DNA of 64,000 bases from Holophaga foetida DSM 6591 (GTDB taxonomy: Bacteria; Acidobacteriota; Holophagae; Holophagales; Holophagaceae): assembly GCF_000242615.2 (NCBI RefSeq), contig NZ_KI912268.1, positions 2,137,477 to 2,201,476 of the forward strand, read 5' to 3'. The translations under genes were made by a program, and so were the position numbers. Shown here in pieces: positions 32,922 to 41,543 of the stretch (position 1 is the stretch's first letter; each line of letters opens with the position of its first letter). The notes under the pieces are model-generated. The model saw only the letters and a program-made list of their open reading frames with translations, made no database searches and was not told the origin of the DNA.

Positions 32922-34040
32922 ATGAACAAAAAGAGCGCAATCCTGGCCCTGACCGCCGCCCTGTGTGCGGGCAGCGCGGCAAACGCCGCCGACTCCCTCG
33001 GCGACCGCTTCCACTACTTCGGCATCATGGGCCACCGCTACGATCACATGAAGGTCGAGGGTCGCACCGACACCAGCTTCGTGGGCATCCTCCAGCTGGG
33101 CTTCAAGGTCAATGATCACATCAGCTTCGAGACCCAGAGCGAGCTCCACAAGCAGTACCGCCAGACCGAAGAGAACCAGAACCTCAACGGATCCAGCTTC
33201 CCCGATGACAAGTCGGACTGGACCCACCTCTTCGAGAACGCCTATGTGAACGCCAACTGGGATGTGGCCAAGCTGAACGTCAAGGCCGGCCGCTTCACCT
33301 ACATCCCCGCCTACGGAATGACCCATGGCGACTACCTCTACGTCAGCGGCGCCCAGGTGGGCTTCAGCCCCATCGATCAGGTCCGCCTGACCCTGACCGG
33401 TGGCCAGAACACCAACTACGTCCCCGGCGGCACCTTCGCCTCCATGGGCTACATGGCCGCTGAAGCCGCCGTCACCGTCATCCCCAAGACCACCAACGTA
33501 AAAGTCGCCTTCCAGCGGAACCAGAGCAACCGTGGTCTGGCCCCTGCTGCCGCTTACGCGGGCTATATCGCTTCGGGTGGCCTCGGCGGTGTTTATGGCG
33601 ATAACGCCTACATCAACTACTGGGAAGGTGGCTTCGACACCAAGCTCCCCATGAACCTGTCCTTCGAGGCCGCTGGCATCAAGAGCAGCTATGACGACGA
33701 CAACAAGGGTGTCTACGCCCAGCTAAAGTACGGGAACGCCATCCCCTTCGTGCCCGGCACCTTCGACATCTACGCGGCCTACCACAACCTCCAGGCCAAC
33801 TCGATCATGTACAACGACCTGCGCTACTACAAGAACATGAAGGGTGTGCGCTTCGGAGCCCACTACACCCCCATGGACAGCGTCCTGATTACCGCTTGGT
33901 ATGACGTGGCGAAGTACATCGAGTCTGACAACCCCCTCCAGCCTGGCGGGAACTCCCTCGTCCAGGACGGCAGCACCGCCTGCTTCGCCGGCCAGAAGGA
34001 CAACATGTTCCGCCTGCAGGTCGATTTCTTCTTCAAGTGA
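32922..34040 (+). CDS. Outer-membrane porin
   Basis: A 372-residue outer-membrane barrel. The signal peptide (KKSAILALTAALCAGSAANA) is followed by many amphipathic strands of about ten residues with aromatic girdles and a C-terminal FRLQVDFFFK. The length suits a 16-stranded porin. Acidic and aromatic loops (for example GDNAYINYWEGG) are typical, but no named family was recognised. It lies between the VOC and MFS genes and is followed by a terminator. It probably admits the solute then handled by the inner-membrane MFS protein; that link is inferred from position. Confidence 0.82.
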   Translation: MNKKSAILALTAALCAGSAANAADSLGDRFHYFGIMGHRYDHMKVEGRTDTSFVGILQLGFKVNDHISFETQSELHKQYRQTEENQNLNGSSFPDDKSDWTHLFENAYVNANWDVAKLNVKAGRFTYIPAYGMTHGDYLYVSGAQVGFSPIDQVRLTLTGGQNTNYVPGGTFASMGYMAAEAAVTVIPKTTNVKVAFQRNQSNRGLAPAAAYAGYIASGGLGGVYGDNAYINYWEGGFDTKLPMNLSFEAAGIKSSYDDDNKGVYAQLKYGNAIPFVPGTFDIYAAYHNLQANSIMYNDLRYYKNMKGVRFGAHYTPMDSVLITAWYDVAKYIESDNPLQPGGNSLVQDGSTACFAGQKDNMFRLQVDFFFK

Positions 34041-34055
34041 ACTGAAGCCTGACGC

Positions 34056-34090
34056 AAGGGGGCAGGAGGGCCTCGTCATTCTGCCCCCTT
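34056..34090 (+). terminator. Hairpin after the porin gene
   Basis: AAGGGGGCAG (34056-34065) pairs with CTGCCCCCTT (34081-34090) around a 15-base loop; no T run follows, so it may act as partial terminator or mRNA stabiliser. Confidence 0.6.
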
Positions 34091-34135
34091 AATGGCATTT
34101 CCTGAAACCGCATCAAAAACAAAAAGGAGCATTAT

Positions 34136-35389
34136 ATGAGCACAGAAAAGCCCGCATTCCGCTGGGTTGTGTTGGTCGCGCTGGTAATCGCGTGCATGAC
34201 CAACGCCGTCACCCTGATCGCGCCCGCGCCCATGATCGGCGACCTCTGCAAGGCCCTGCAAACGGAACCCGGCGTAGTGGTCGGCGCGACCATGGGCACC
34301 TTCAACCTCTTCGGCGCCTTGGCCGCCATCGGTGGTGGCTGGCTCCTGGACCGCTTCGGCTTCAATAAGGTCTGGATCGGCTGCCTTGCCCTGATGATCA
34401 TCGGTCTGGTGCTGACCCCCTTCTTCGGCAGGAGCATCCTGGGTCTTTCCGTGCTCCGGTCCCTCCAGGCCATCGGCGGCGGACCCATCATGGCTTCCGC
34501 TGGCAAGGTGGCCGCCGAATGGTTCGTGCCTGAAGAGCGTGGCACCGTCACCGGTGCCCAGGGTCTGGCCATGGGTGTCGGAATCACCCTCGGTTTCAGC
34601 ATCGCCCCCGCCTTCCTCATGAAGACCGGTGACCCCATGAAGGCCATGGCCGCCGTCAGCATCGTCGGCATCATCGCCCTCATCCTGGCCATTGTGGTTG
34701 CCTTCGGCCCCAAGGCCCCCGAAATGGCACAGCCCGAGGCTGCCGCTGGCGCCAACTCTGACAACGCCTTCGCCTGGGCCATGAAGCAGCCCGTAACCTG
34801 GGCCACCCTCGTCGTGGTCGTGGCGCTCGGCTGGCTCTTCCAGGGCTACAACGACATCGTCCCCGGCTACATCGCCATCCCCGGCATCGGCCTGGGCATG
34901 GGCCCCATGACCGCTGGCAAGTACATGTCTATGGTTTCCATCGCCCTGATGGTTGGCGCTGCCCTGAGCGGCTTCATCGTGGAGAAGGTCTTCGGCGGCA
35001 ACGCCAAGCCCGTGGCCTTCCTGGCCTGCCTGCTCTTCGCCGTCTTCGCCTTCGCCATCAAGTTCCCCGCCGTCACCGGCAGCGCGGCCCTGGTGCCCTG
35101 CCTGATCCTGGCCGGCCTCTTCATGGCCATGATCAACCCTGTGCTCATGGCCTTCTTCGCCAAGAACTACCCTGAGCACGTGGTGGGCCGTCTCTGCGGC
35201 ACCGCCCAGGGCATCAGCATGTTCGCCGGCACCGCCGGTGTGGCCGCCGGAGCCAGCGCCCTCCACATGACTGGCCACTACCAGTGGCCCATCAACATCG
35301 TGGTCATCCTCGGCCTCATCGGCGCCGTTGGCGCCCTGGGCATGGGCAAGCTCGCCGATCGCAAGGTCGGGGCCAGCATCAAGGCCTAA
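34136..35389 (+). CDS. MFS transporter (uptake type, organic acid/OFA-like)
   Basis: A 417-residue major facilitator protein with twelve hydrophobic segments. The loop 2-3 signature GGGWLLDRFGFNKVW and the duplicated architecture are clear. The pattern (APAPMIGDL near the start, VPEERGTVTGAQGLAMGVG after helix 4) is that of the nitrate/organic-acid porter groups more than of drug exporters. AAGGAG lies seven bases before the ATG. It follows the porin gene and precedes the MDR gene, from which it is separated by a strong terminator. Substrate unknown. Confidence 0.85.
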   Translation: MSTEKPAFRWVVLVALVIACMTNAVTLIAPAPMIGDLCKALQTEPGVVVGATMGTFNLFGALAAIGGGWLLDRFGFNKVWIGCLALMIIGLVLTPFFGRSILGLSVLRSLQAIGGGPIMASAGKVAAEWFVPEERGTVTGAQGLAMGVGITLGFSIAPAFLMKTGDPMKAMAAVSIVGIIALILAIVVAFGPKAPEMAQPEAAAGANSDNAFAWAMKQPVTWATLVVVVALGWLFQGYNDIVPGYIAIPGIGLGMGPMTAGKYMSMVSIALMVGAALSGFIVEKVFGGNAKPVAFLACLLFAVFAFAIKFPAVTGSAALVPCLILAGLFMAMINPVLMAFFAKNYPEHVVGRLCGTAQGISMFAGTAGVAAGASALHMTGHYQWPINIVVILGLIGAVGALGMGKLADRKVGASIKA

Positions 35390-35417
35390 GGGTCCAGAAT
35401 TACCAGAAGGTATGTGG

Positions 35418-35452
35418 CGGCCCGTATCGGTATGAGTGCGGGCCGTTTTTTT
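35418..35452 (+). terminator. Strong Rho-independent terminator after the MFS gene
   Basis: CGGCCCG (35418-35424) pairs with CGGGCCG (35439-35445), followed by seven T. Confidence 0.9.
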
Positions 35453-35503
35453 CTGCCAACACCACGCAAGTCCACTCTATTGAATCCCAGAGGAGATGGA
35501 AGC

Positions 35504-36550
35504 ATGATCACCCAGTATGCAGTTGCCGAGCCCGGCAAAGTCGTCCTCAAGACCAAGGAACTGGCCAAGCCCGGCCCTGGTCAGGTCCTGCTCGAAGCCG
35601 AATACAGCACCATCAGCATGGGCACCGAGAACGCCCTCATGGGCAACCACATCGTGCCCCTGCCCCAGCCCATCGGCTACAGCATGGCCGCCCGTGTCAT
35701 CGAAGTCGGCCCTGAAGTCACCGATTTCAAGGTGGGCGATCCCGTCGTCACCACCGGCCAGCACGCCCAGTTCCTGCTGATGGATGCCAAGAACTGCACC
35801 CCCGCCCCCCACGGCGTGGACATGCAGCAGGCCGCCTTCTTCAACCTGGCCCACACCGGCATGTATGCCATCCGCCGCACCGGCATCAAGCTCGGCGAGC
35901 CCACCCTGGTCATGGGTCAGGGCCTTGTGGGCGCCATCACCGCCCAGCTGGCCCGCCTGGCTGGCGCCATGCCCCTCATCGTCACCGACCTCGATGACCG
36001 CCGCCTCGACAACGCCCGCAAGATGGGTGTCCAGTACGCCATCAACCCCAAGACCCAGCCCGGTGAGCTGGAGCGTGTGATCGAGAGCATCGGCTGGGGC
36101 GGCATCCCCGTGATCTTCGAGGCCACCGGTGCCCGCAAGCCCCTGGATCAGGCCTTCGAGCTGGTCTCCGAGCGCGGCCGGGTCATGATGATGTCCCAGG
36201 TCCACGGCGGCGACGCCCCCCAGTACGACAACAACCTGATGCAGAAGGGCGCCACCCTCATCGGCGGCTACATCAATTCCAAGCCCTTCGCCCTCAAGCG
36301 GGCCGACCTGACCATCAAGGGCGAGTGGCCCCCGGTCATGGGCGACAACCTTGTCCGCTACGTCAACTCCGATACCTGGACCAGCGACGAGGATATCCGG
36401 GTCATCCTGAACTTCATCAAGTTCGGGTCCCTCAATATCACGCCCCTGATCAGCCACCGCTTCGAGTTCGAGGAGATCTCCAAGGCCTACGACATGGTCT
36501 GGAACCTCGATCCCAACCTCCTCGGCGGCGTCATCCGCTGGAAGAAGTAG
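35504..36550 (+). CDS. Zinc-independent medium-chain dehydrogenase (MDR family)
   Basis: A 348-residue MDR oxidoreductase. The GroES-like N-terminal domain has STISMGTE where zinc-dependent alcohol dehydrogenases carry the catalytic cysteine, and the four-cysteine structural zinc lobe is absent, so catalysis does not use zinc; this resembles BchC-like and related subgroups. The Rossmann fold has GQGLVGA (about residue 145) and an Asp after the second strand (IVTDLDDRRL), favouring NAD(H). The start at ATG 35504 follows AGAGGAGATGG; upstream frame is noncoding. Terminators flank it on both sides, so it is a single-gene transcript within the VOC-porin-MFS cluster. Substrate unknown. Confidence 0.85.
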   Translation: MITQYAVAEPGKVVLKTKELAKPGPGQVLLEAEYSTISMGTENALMGNHIVPLPQPIGYSMAARVIEVGPEVTDFKVGDPVVTTGQHAQFLLMDAKNCTPAPHGVDMQQAAFFNLAHTGMYAIRRTGIKLGEPTLVMGQGLVGAITAQLARLAGAMPLIVTDLDDRRLDNARKMGVQYAINPKTQPGELERVIESIGWGGIPVIFEATGARKPLDQAFELVSERGRVMMMSQVHGGDAPQYDNNLMQKGATLIGGYINSKPFALKRADLTIKGEWPPVMGDNLVRYVNSDTWTSDEDIRVILNFIKFGSLNITPLISHRFEFEEISKAYDMVWNLDPNLLGGVIRWKK

Positions 36551-36637
36551 AGCAGGGTATCGCCTGGCAGCTGCCTGACCTGCGCGGATGGATCGCCTCC
36601 GCACAGCAGTCGGGGCAGTGGGCAGTTGGTTTTTTTC

Positions 36638-36670
36638 AGAGCCCACGGTGCCATAGCCGTGGGCTCTTTC
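36638..36670 (+). terminator. Terminator after the MDR gene
   Basis: AGAGCCCACGG (36638-36648) pairs with CCGTGGGCTCT (36657-36667) and is followed by TTC; T7 precedes it, so it may also work on the minus strand. Confidence 0.8.
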
Positions 36671-36697
36671 GGAAGCGTCCCGTATGTGCAGTCAACC

Positions 36698-36713
36698 GTT
36701 CAAACGCTTGAAC
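36698..36713 (+). promoter_or_regulatory. 16-base palindrome upstream of the MarR gene
   Basis: GTTCAA-ACGC-TTGAAC is a perfect inverted repeat 20 bases before the marR-type gene start, the usual size and place of a MarR autoregulatory site. Confidence 0.6.
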
Positions 36714-36733
36714 CCCTGGTGTAGGTGGATCCG

Positions 36734-37177
36734 GTGATCAAGTACGACCTCTTCGAATCCTTCGCATTCAACCTGAGCCGCACATCCGCAGCGGCCACAG
36801 CCGCTCTGTACCGCCGTCTGGCCCCCTTCGACATCACCCCCGTACAATGGGGCATCCTGTCCGGCCTCAAGGGCAAGGATGGCATCACCCCGTCAGAGCT
36901 GATGGGTGAACTGGAGCGGGATCTGCCTTCCACCATCCGGGTGATCTGGAAGCTGGAGGAAAAGGGGTACGTCTGCCGGGAGTGCAATCCATCGGATCGC
37001 CGCTCCTACATCGTGCGCCTGACACCGGAAGGCCACTCCCTCTGGGAGAGGCTTGTCCCCGTTGTCCTTCAGCTGAACTCTGAGGTCTACGGAGCTATCG
37101 ACCCCGACTACCTCAAGCAGATGACACAGACGGTCCAGTGCCTGCAGGAGACGTACAACACGCTGCTGAGGGAATAG
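36734..37177 (+). CDS. MarR-family transcriptional regulator
   Basis: A 147-residue winged-helix regulator. The DNA-binding core is visible: PVQWGILSGLKGKDGITPSE, then the recognition helix LPSTIRVIWKLEEKGYV and the wing RECNPSDRRSYIVRLTPEG with the DRR motif of the family. GTG 36734 is taken as start (AGGTGGA just upstream); GTG 36725 is possible and adds three residues. A perfect palindrome lies 20 bases upstream. It ends the VOC-porin-MFS-MDR run and is the only regulator there, so it is the best candidate controller of those genes. Ligand unknown, often a phenolic compound in this family. Confidence 0.88.
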   Translation: MIKYDLFESFAFNLSRTSAAATAALYRRLAPFDITPVQWGILSGLKGKDGITPSELMGELERDLPSTIRVIWKLEEKGYVCRECNPSDRRSYIVRLTPEGHSLWERLVPVVLQLNSEVYGAIDPDYLKQMTQTVQCLQETYNTLLRE

Positions 37178-37268
37178 CCGCGGAGAAAGCGCTCGGACCC
37201 CCGCCATGGAACAGAACTGCTTGTAAAAGCAGAACCATCCACAGATAAATTGGATATACACCGATAAA

Positions 37269-37400
37269 GAAATGGTCTACGGGCGGGGCACCTGGGTCTG
37301 CCCCGCAACGCGGGGGCGGACGGCGAAGCCGCCGCGTTCAGCAAGGGAGAGGGAGGCTATGGCAAGCTCGCTTGCCTCCGCCTCCCTCTCCCTTGCTGAA
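37269..37400 (+). repeat. Dispersed intergenic repeat copy B plus 21-base inverted repeat
   Basis: 37269-37352 matches the reverse complement of 31706-31790. The end of the repeat becomes the left arm of a perfect 21-base inverted repeat (37337-37357 with 37380-37400), whose loop contains a further GGCAAGC/GCTTGCC stem. The element fills most of the 341-base gap between the MarR gene and the DUF2284 gene; the rest of the gap (37400-37518) shows nothing beyond a short ttcatccc-tgcatctgtggct stretch. Confidence 0.8.
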
Positions 37401-37518
37401 CCAGCCCCAGGCGCCCAGGTGGACATCTTTGAGGTGTTCATCCCCTGCATCTGTGGCTGAAATTGTCTTTTGCTTTTCTACTCGGACAAAACGAGATTCG
37501 TGGCCCCGAACGGAACGT

Positions 37519-38079
37519 CTATTCAGCCTCGAAGAGGATCATCCCCACGTAGCTCACGGTGTTCTTGCCGTTGTAGTAGGGGATGTTGATGGCCTTCTCC
37601 AGGTTGATGACATCAATGCCGTAGGCCTCGACGGAGGGGAAGGCCTGGTCCGGGAAGCGACAGGGCTGCTTGTCGTCAAGGTAGGTGCAGCGGGCACATA
37701 GCTCACAAGCCCCTGCATTGAGGGGCAGCATGCGCTTGATCTCGGTGCGGGTGCGGAAGTAGTCCATGATCTCCCGGAAGATCGGATCGTGGACCTTCTT
37801 GGCCGCGTACATGCCCTTCAGATCGAAAGAGCTGGCGATCTGGTGGACCGTCTGGAAGAAGAGCCCCTGCTTGTATTCCAGGGCCTTGGCCTTCAGCTCC
37901 TCAAAGGGACCCACCCCCGGAGGGCACATCCAGTTGGTGCCGTATTTGCGGCAGGTATCCTGCTCACAGGCCTTCCGGAATTCCGGCACGAAGTTGATCT
38001 GGGAGCTCAGGGCGATGGCGGCGTGATCCGCCTTGCGATCTAAGGCCGCCTGGACGAGTTCCTGAAAATCGAGAGCCAC
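37519..38079 (-). CDS. DUF2284 predicted metal-binding protein
   Basis: A 186-residue cysteine-rich protein of the DUF2284 type. The conserved pattern is present: CRKYGTNWMCPPGVG in the middle of the N-terminal half, and CELCARCTYLDDKQPCRFP later, giving cysteines suited to one or two Fe-S or zinc sites. No function is established that I know of; the family is common in methanogens and acetogens near corrinoid methyltransferase genes. It lies downstream of cbiO on the same strand (66 bases), at the tail of the cobalamin/cobalt operon, and may be its last gene. Confidence 0.82.
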   Translation of the reverse strand: MALDFQELVQAALDRKADHAAIALSSQINFVPEFRKACEQDTCRKYGTNWMCPPGVGPFEELKAKALEYKQGLFFQTVHQIASSFDLKGMYAAKKVHDPIFREIMDYFRTRTEIKRMLPLNAGACELCARCTYLDDKQPCRFPDQAFPSVEAYGIDVINLEKAINIPYYNGKNTVSYVGMILFEAE

Positions 38080-38145
38080 GGGAACCTCCCTGGTATGACG
38101 AAATGATGAGGATTCATTTTACGCAGTTCCAGGCATGACATAGCC

Positions 38146-39009
38146 TCATTCTTCTATATATTCCCAAGATAATGAAGCATCCCCTATCGCCCTCAGCAAC
38201 CCGGCATGATCCCGTGGCGGGGGTCCATCACCCAGGGATAGGCCGCAGGAGGCGAGGGCTTGCTGGAGTTCGATCACCCTGGGAAGGCCGAAGCCGAAGC
38301 GCGGGAGGGTGGGGAAGACTTCCGGGAATTCATGGGCATGGCAGGAGGCCACCAGTCGCCCCCGCTCCAGCACAAAGGCCCGGTCGGCCCACGCATAGGC
38401 CAGGTCAATGGAGTGGGTGGAGAGAATCACCGTAAGCCCATCCGCGCGCAGCGTGTCGAGGAGCTCAAAGAATTCGCCCTGGGCCCGGTGGTCCAACCCA
38501 GCGGTGGGTTCATCGAGGATCAGCACCTCCGGCTCCATGGCCAGGAGCCCCGCAATTCCCGCACGCCGCTTCTGCCCATAGCTCAGGGCATGGACGGGGC
38601 GGTCCGCCAGATCCTCGAGATGGGTGTCGACGAGGGCCTTTTCGACTCGGCGCCTCACCGTCGCAACGTCCAGTCCGAGGTTCATGGGGCCGAAGGAGAT
38701 GTCTTCCCGGAGGTCCGCCGAGACCAGCTGGGCATCTGGGTCCTGGAAGAGGATGCCCACCTTGCTGCGGACCTTCCGGAGCCCAGCCCGGCCATAGTCC
38801 AGGGCTTCGCCGTTGAGGAAGACCTGCCCCCCCGAGGGTCGGAGCACCCCGTTGAGCAGCATGAAGAGGGTCGATTTCCCCGCACCGTTGGCCCCCAGCA
38901 CCACATTGCGCGATCCAGGAGCAAAGGCGAGGTCCAGGCCGTCCAGGGCCCGGACACCGCCGGGATAGCGGAAGGAGAGGGCACGGGCTTCAAGGATCGG
39001 TCCGGTCAT
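38146..39009 (-). CDS. cbiO: Cobalt ECF transporter ATPase CbiO
   Basis: A 287-residue ABC ATPase energising cobalt uptake. Walker A GANGAGKST, Q-loop LFQDPDAQL, signature LSYGQKRRAGIAG, Walker B VLILDEPTAGLD and the switch histidine in LSTHSIDL are all present. ATG 39009 overlaps the cbiQ stop (ATGA). Only one ATPase gene is present, so CbiO would act as a homodimer. It is the last transporter gene of the minus-strand operon headed by the riboswitch at 49608-49778. Confidence 0.94.
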   Translation of the reverse strand: MTGPILEARALSFRYPGGVRALDGLDLAFAPGSRNVVLGANGAGKSTLFMLLNGVLRPSGGQVFLNGEALDYGRAGLRKVRSKVGILFQDPDAQLVSADLREDISFGPMNLGLDVATVRRRVEKALVDTHLEDLADRPVHALSYGQKRRAGIAGLLAMEPEVLILDEPTAGLDHRAQGEFFELLDTLRADGLTVILSTHSIDLAYAWADRAFVLERGRLVASCHAHEFPEVFPTLPRFGFGLPRVIELQQALASCGLSLGDGPPPRDHAGLLRAIGDASLSWEYIEE

Positions 39010-39782
39010 CACCAGCCTCCAGGGAGAAAAAGGGCAAGCAGCAGGAGACCCAGGCCGACTCCGGCCCCTGCAAGGGCCCGGCCCGGCGACACGCGGTATT
39101 CGGGCGGCAGGACGCACAGCACCTCTCCGTATCCCCGCGAAAGCATCGCATTCCAGGCAAGATCCGCCCGCTGAAGGGAGCGGCCGAAGAGGTGACTGAC
39201 CATCTGGCCCAGGGAGCGGAGTGAAGTCCGGAAGCTGCTGTAGCCGAGGCGGGAGGCCTGGGCCCGCTGCATCTGCCCCGCGGTCTCCAGCAGGATGAAG
39301 AGGGCGCGGTAGCTGATGGTGAGCATCTCAATGACGAAATCAGGCACTCTTCCCCAGCGCAGGAGCTGGATCAGATCGGTCAAGGGGGTGGTGGCCGCCA
39401 GGAAGAGCATGGCCGCCGTGCAGCCCAGGGAACGTGCGGTGACATGAACCGCCAGACGCAGGCCCTGTGGCGTGGTGCAGAGGGAAAGCCCGCGCCCCAA
39501 AGGCAGGCTCCAGGCCCCTTGCGGCGTGCCGATGTCCACGGCCAGAGAGAGGCCGCCCACCAGGAGAAAGCCCACAGGAAGGAGACTGATCCGAAGCCAT
39601 GCCCCGAAGGGGATGCGTGCCACGCCCAGGGCCACCAAGCTCATGACAAGCAGGACCAGGAGCGGCACGATGGGCGAACGGGCCAGCAGCGAGGCCATCA
39701 GGCACAGGATGGCAAAGATGGCCTTCTCTGCTGGGTGCACCCGCCGGAGGCGGTTGGCGTACGCCAAGTCATCCATGAGCAC
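39009..39782 (-). CDS. cbiQ: Cobalt ECF transporter transmembrane subunit CbiQ
   Basis: A 257-residue membrane protein with about five to six hydrophobic segments and the two cytoplasmic coupling motifs of the family (the second visible as NAMLSRGYG; the first near AQASRLGY). It couples CbiO to CbiMN. The start is GTG 39782 or ATG 39776 two codons on; no strong ribosome site separates them. It overlaps cbiO by one base and follows cbiN by 8 bases. Confidence 0.92.
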   Translation of the reverse strand: MLMDDLAYANRLRRVHPAEKAIFAILCLMASLLARSPIVPLLVLLVMSLVALGVARIPFGAWLRISLLPVGFLLVGGLSLAVDIGTPQGAWSLPLGRGLSLCTTPQGLRLAVHVTARSLGCTAAMLFLAATTPLTDLIQLLRWGRVPDFVIEMLTISYRALFILLETAGQMQRAQASRLGYSSFRTSLRSLGQMVSHLFGRSLQRADLAWNAMLSRGYGEVLCVLPPEYRVSPGRALAGAGVGLGLLLLALFLPGGW

Positions 39783-39790
39783 GGGCGCCC

Positions 39791-40105
39791 CTATGCCTTC
39801 ACATCGGAACCAGACTTGGCGCGGCGGGATCCGAAGTAGTACCCGATGAACCCGGCTCCCACGGCGGCTTGAAGGGCGAAGAGCATGCTCTCCACCTCAC
39901 CGCTTGGCGGGCGCATCAGGGGAATGGCCCAGGGCTTGTAGCCGGGCGAGACTTCAGCAATGGCGTCCTGGGCCTGGCCATCGGCTCCCGTGAACATCTC
40001 GACCGCCTCGCCTCCAGGGCCGGTCTTCGGTCTGACAATAACCAGGGGGGCTGCCACCAGCAGGACCACCATCCCCAGCATGATGAGGTTTCCCTTCCTG
40101 CCCAT
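39791..40105 (-). CDS. cbiN: Cobalt transport protein CbiN
   Basis: A 104-residue protein with two transmembrane helices (LIMLGMVVLLVAAPLVIV near the start and LFALQAAVGAGFIGYYFGS near the end) and a periplasmic loop containing FTGADGQAQDAI, the standard CbiN plan. It helps CbiM load cobalt. ATG 40105 overlaps the cbiM stop (ATGA). Confidence 0.92.
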   Translation of the reverse strand: MGRKGNLIMLGMVVLLVAAPLVIVRPKTGPGGEAVEMFTGADGQAQDAIAEVSPGYKPWAIPLMRPPSGEVESMLFALQAAVGAGFIGYYFGSRRAKSGSDVKA

Positions 40106-40782
40106 CACAGGTCCCCTCCTGCGTCCCGCAGAAGCCCCATATTCCGGAAGGAATGGGCGTTGTGCTTGGCCAGCAGGTTGAAGATGATCACCGTCAAGAG
40201 CCCCTCGCTCAGGGCCAGGGGGATCTGGGTGAATGCGAAGATGCCACCGAATTTGAGGAAGGAGGAGAGGATTCCGCCCTGGGCTGCGGGGAATGCGAGC
40301 GCCAGTTGGAGTGCGGTCGTGAGGTACGTCGAAAGGTCCCCCAGGAAGGCCGCCAGAAGGACCGCGGTCCATACGGGGAGACCGATCCGCTGGGCAACTT
40401 TGAAGGCGCCGTAGGAAACGAAGGGCCCGACGATCGCCATGGAGAAGACATTGGCGCCCAGGGTGGTGAGCCCGCCATGGGCCAGGAGGAGGGCCTGGAA
40501 GAGCAGCACGATGGCCCCGATGGGCGCCATCACCAGGGGGCCGAAGAGCACGGCGCCCAGGCCGGAACCCGTGGGATGGGAGCAACTCCCGGTCACCGAG
40601 GGCATCTTGAGGGCCGATAGCACGAATGTGAAGGCGGCGCTGACCCCCAGCACCATCTTCAGTTCAGGCATCTCCTGAGCCCGCTTCCGGATGGAGCGGA
40701 ACCCAAAGGCCACAAAGGGCGCAGAGGCGACTCCCCACCCGACAGCATGAACGACCGGCAGATAGCCTTCCATGATGTGCAT
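40105..40782 (-). CDS. cbiM: Cobalt-specificity component CbiM
   Basis: The substrate-binding membrane subunit, 225 residues. The N-terminal MHIMEG (His2 binds the metal) and [12 protein letters not shown] are the diagnostic sequences. About six hydrophobic segments. AAAGGAG, lying in the last codons of cbiJ, is placed well for the ATG at 40782, so biosynthesis and transport genes are translationally linked. Nickel-type NikM shares the motif, but the CbiN/Q/O partners and the cob operon support cobalt. Confidence 0.93.
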   Translation of the reverse strand: MHIMEGYLPVVHAVGWGVASAPFVAFGFRSIRKRAQEMPELKMVLGVSAAFTFVLSALKMPSVTGSCSHPTGSGLGAVLFGPLVMAPIGAIVLLFQALLLAHGGLTTLGANVFSMAIVGPFVSYGAFKVAQRIGLPVWTAVLLAAFLGDLSTYLTTALQLALAFPAAQGGILSSFLKFGGIFAFTQIPLALSEGLLTVIIFNLLAKHNAHSFRNMGLLRDAGGDL

Positions 40783-40784
40783 GT

Positions 40785-41543
40785 CTAACTCCTTTGGTGA
40801 GTTGCAAGAATGACAAGATCAGCCAGAACCTCGGGATCAGAGGCATCCCCGGCACCGTTCGGCCTTCGGAGCAGCACGAGAAGCACCCCCTCCAGGCGGC
40901 AGGCCTCGGCCTTGGCCCCCAGGCCTCCGGCCTCGCCGCTGTCCTTGCTCACCAGAACCCCGGCCCCGGTGTGGCGCAGATGGGCGCGATTGGTCTCCAG
41001 ATCAAAGGGGCCGCGCATGGCCATCACGCATGCCCGGTCGAGGCCAGCCTCCTGGCAGCTCCTCCAGCTCTCCGGATGGTCCAACACCCGCGCGTAGACC
41101 GGCAGCCCGGTCTCCCTTGAGGCCCGAACGTAGGGCTCCAGGTGACGGCTCCCCGAAGTGAGCAGCACGGGACGACCGAAGGAGAAGGCCACCCGGGCGG
41201 CCTCCTCGTGGTCCGTCACCCAGTGGACGGATTCATCACCAAGCCTCGTCTCCCCCCTGCGGAAGCGCAGCAGGGGCAGGCCTGTGAGGCGAGCCGCCTC
41301 CTGGACCGCAGCGTGCAGCTCCGTGGCGAAGGGGTGCCCCGCATCCACCAGGGCACTGATCCCCTCCCGACAGCAGAGCTCCGCCAGGGCGGCCCCATCC
41401 AGGCGCCCCCAACGTCGACGGACCCCCTCGGGCAGGGCCAGGGGAGCGTCGGTGGCGGTGGAGACCAGCACCTCAAGACCTCGGCCCAGGAGGGCTGAGG
41501 CCAGGGGTCCGGTCTCCGAGGTGCCGCCCAGGAGGAGGATCAT
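40785..41543 (-). CDS. cbiJ: Cobalt-precorrin-6A reductase
   Basis: A 252-residue NAD(P)H-dependent reductase of the CobK/CbiJ family. It starts [19 protein letters not shown], the typical nucleotide-binding opening, and contains [11 protein letters not shown] (conserved histidine region) and [13 protein letters not shown]. It reduces the macrocycle after ring contraction. It overlaps cbiH by ATGA and is followed by cbiM after 2 bases. Confidence 0.92.
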   Translation of the reverse strand: MILLLGGTSETGPLASALLGRGLEVLVSTATDAPLALPEGVRRRWGRLDGAALAELCCREGISALVDAGHPFATELHAAVQEAARLTGLPLLRFRRGETRLGDESVHWVTDHEEAARVAFSFGRPVLLTSGSRHLEPYVRASRETGLPVYARVLDHPESWRSCQEAGLDRACVMAMRGPFDLETNRAHLRHTGAGVLVSKDSGEAGGLGAKAEACRLEGVLLVLLRRPNGAGDASDPEVLADLVILATHQRS

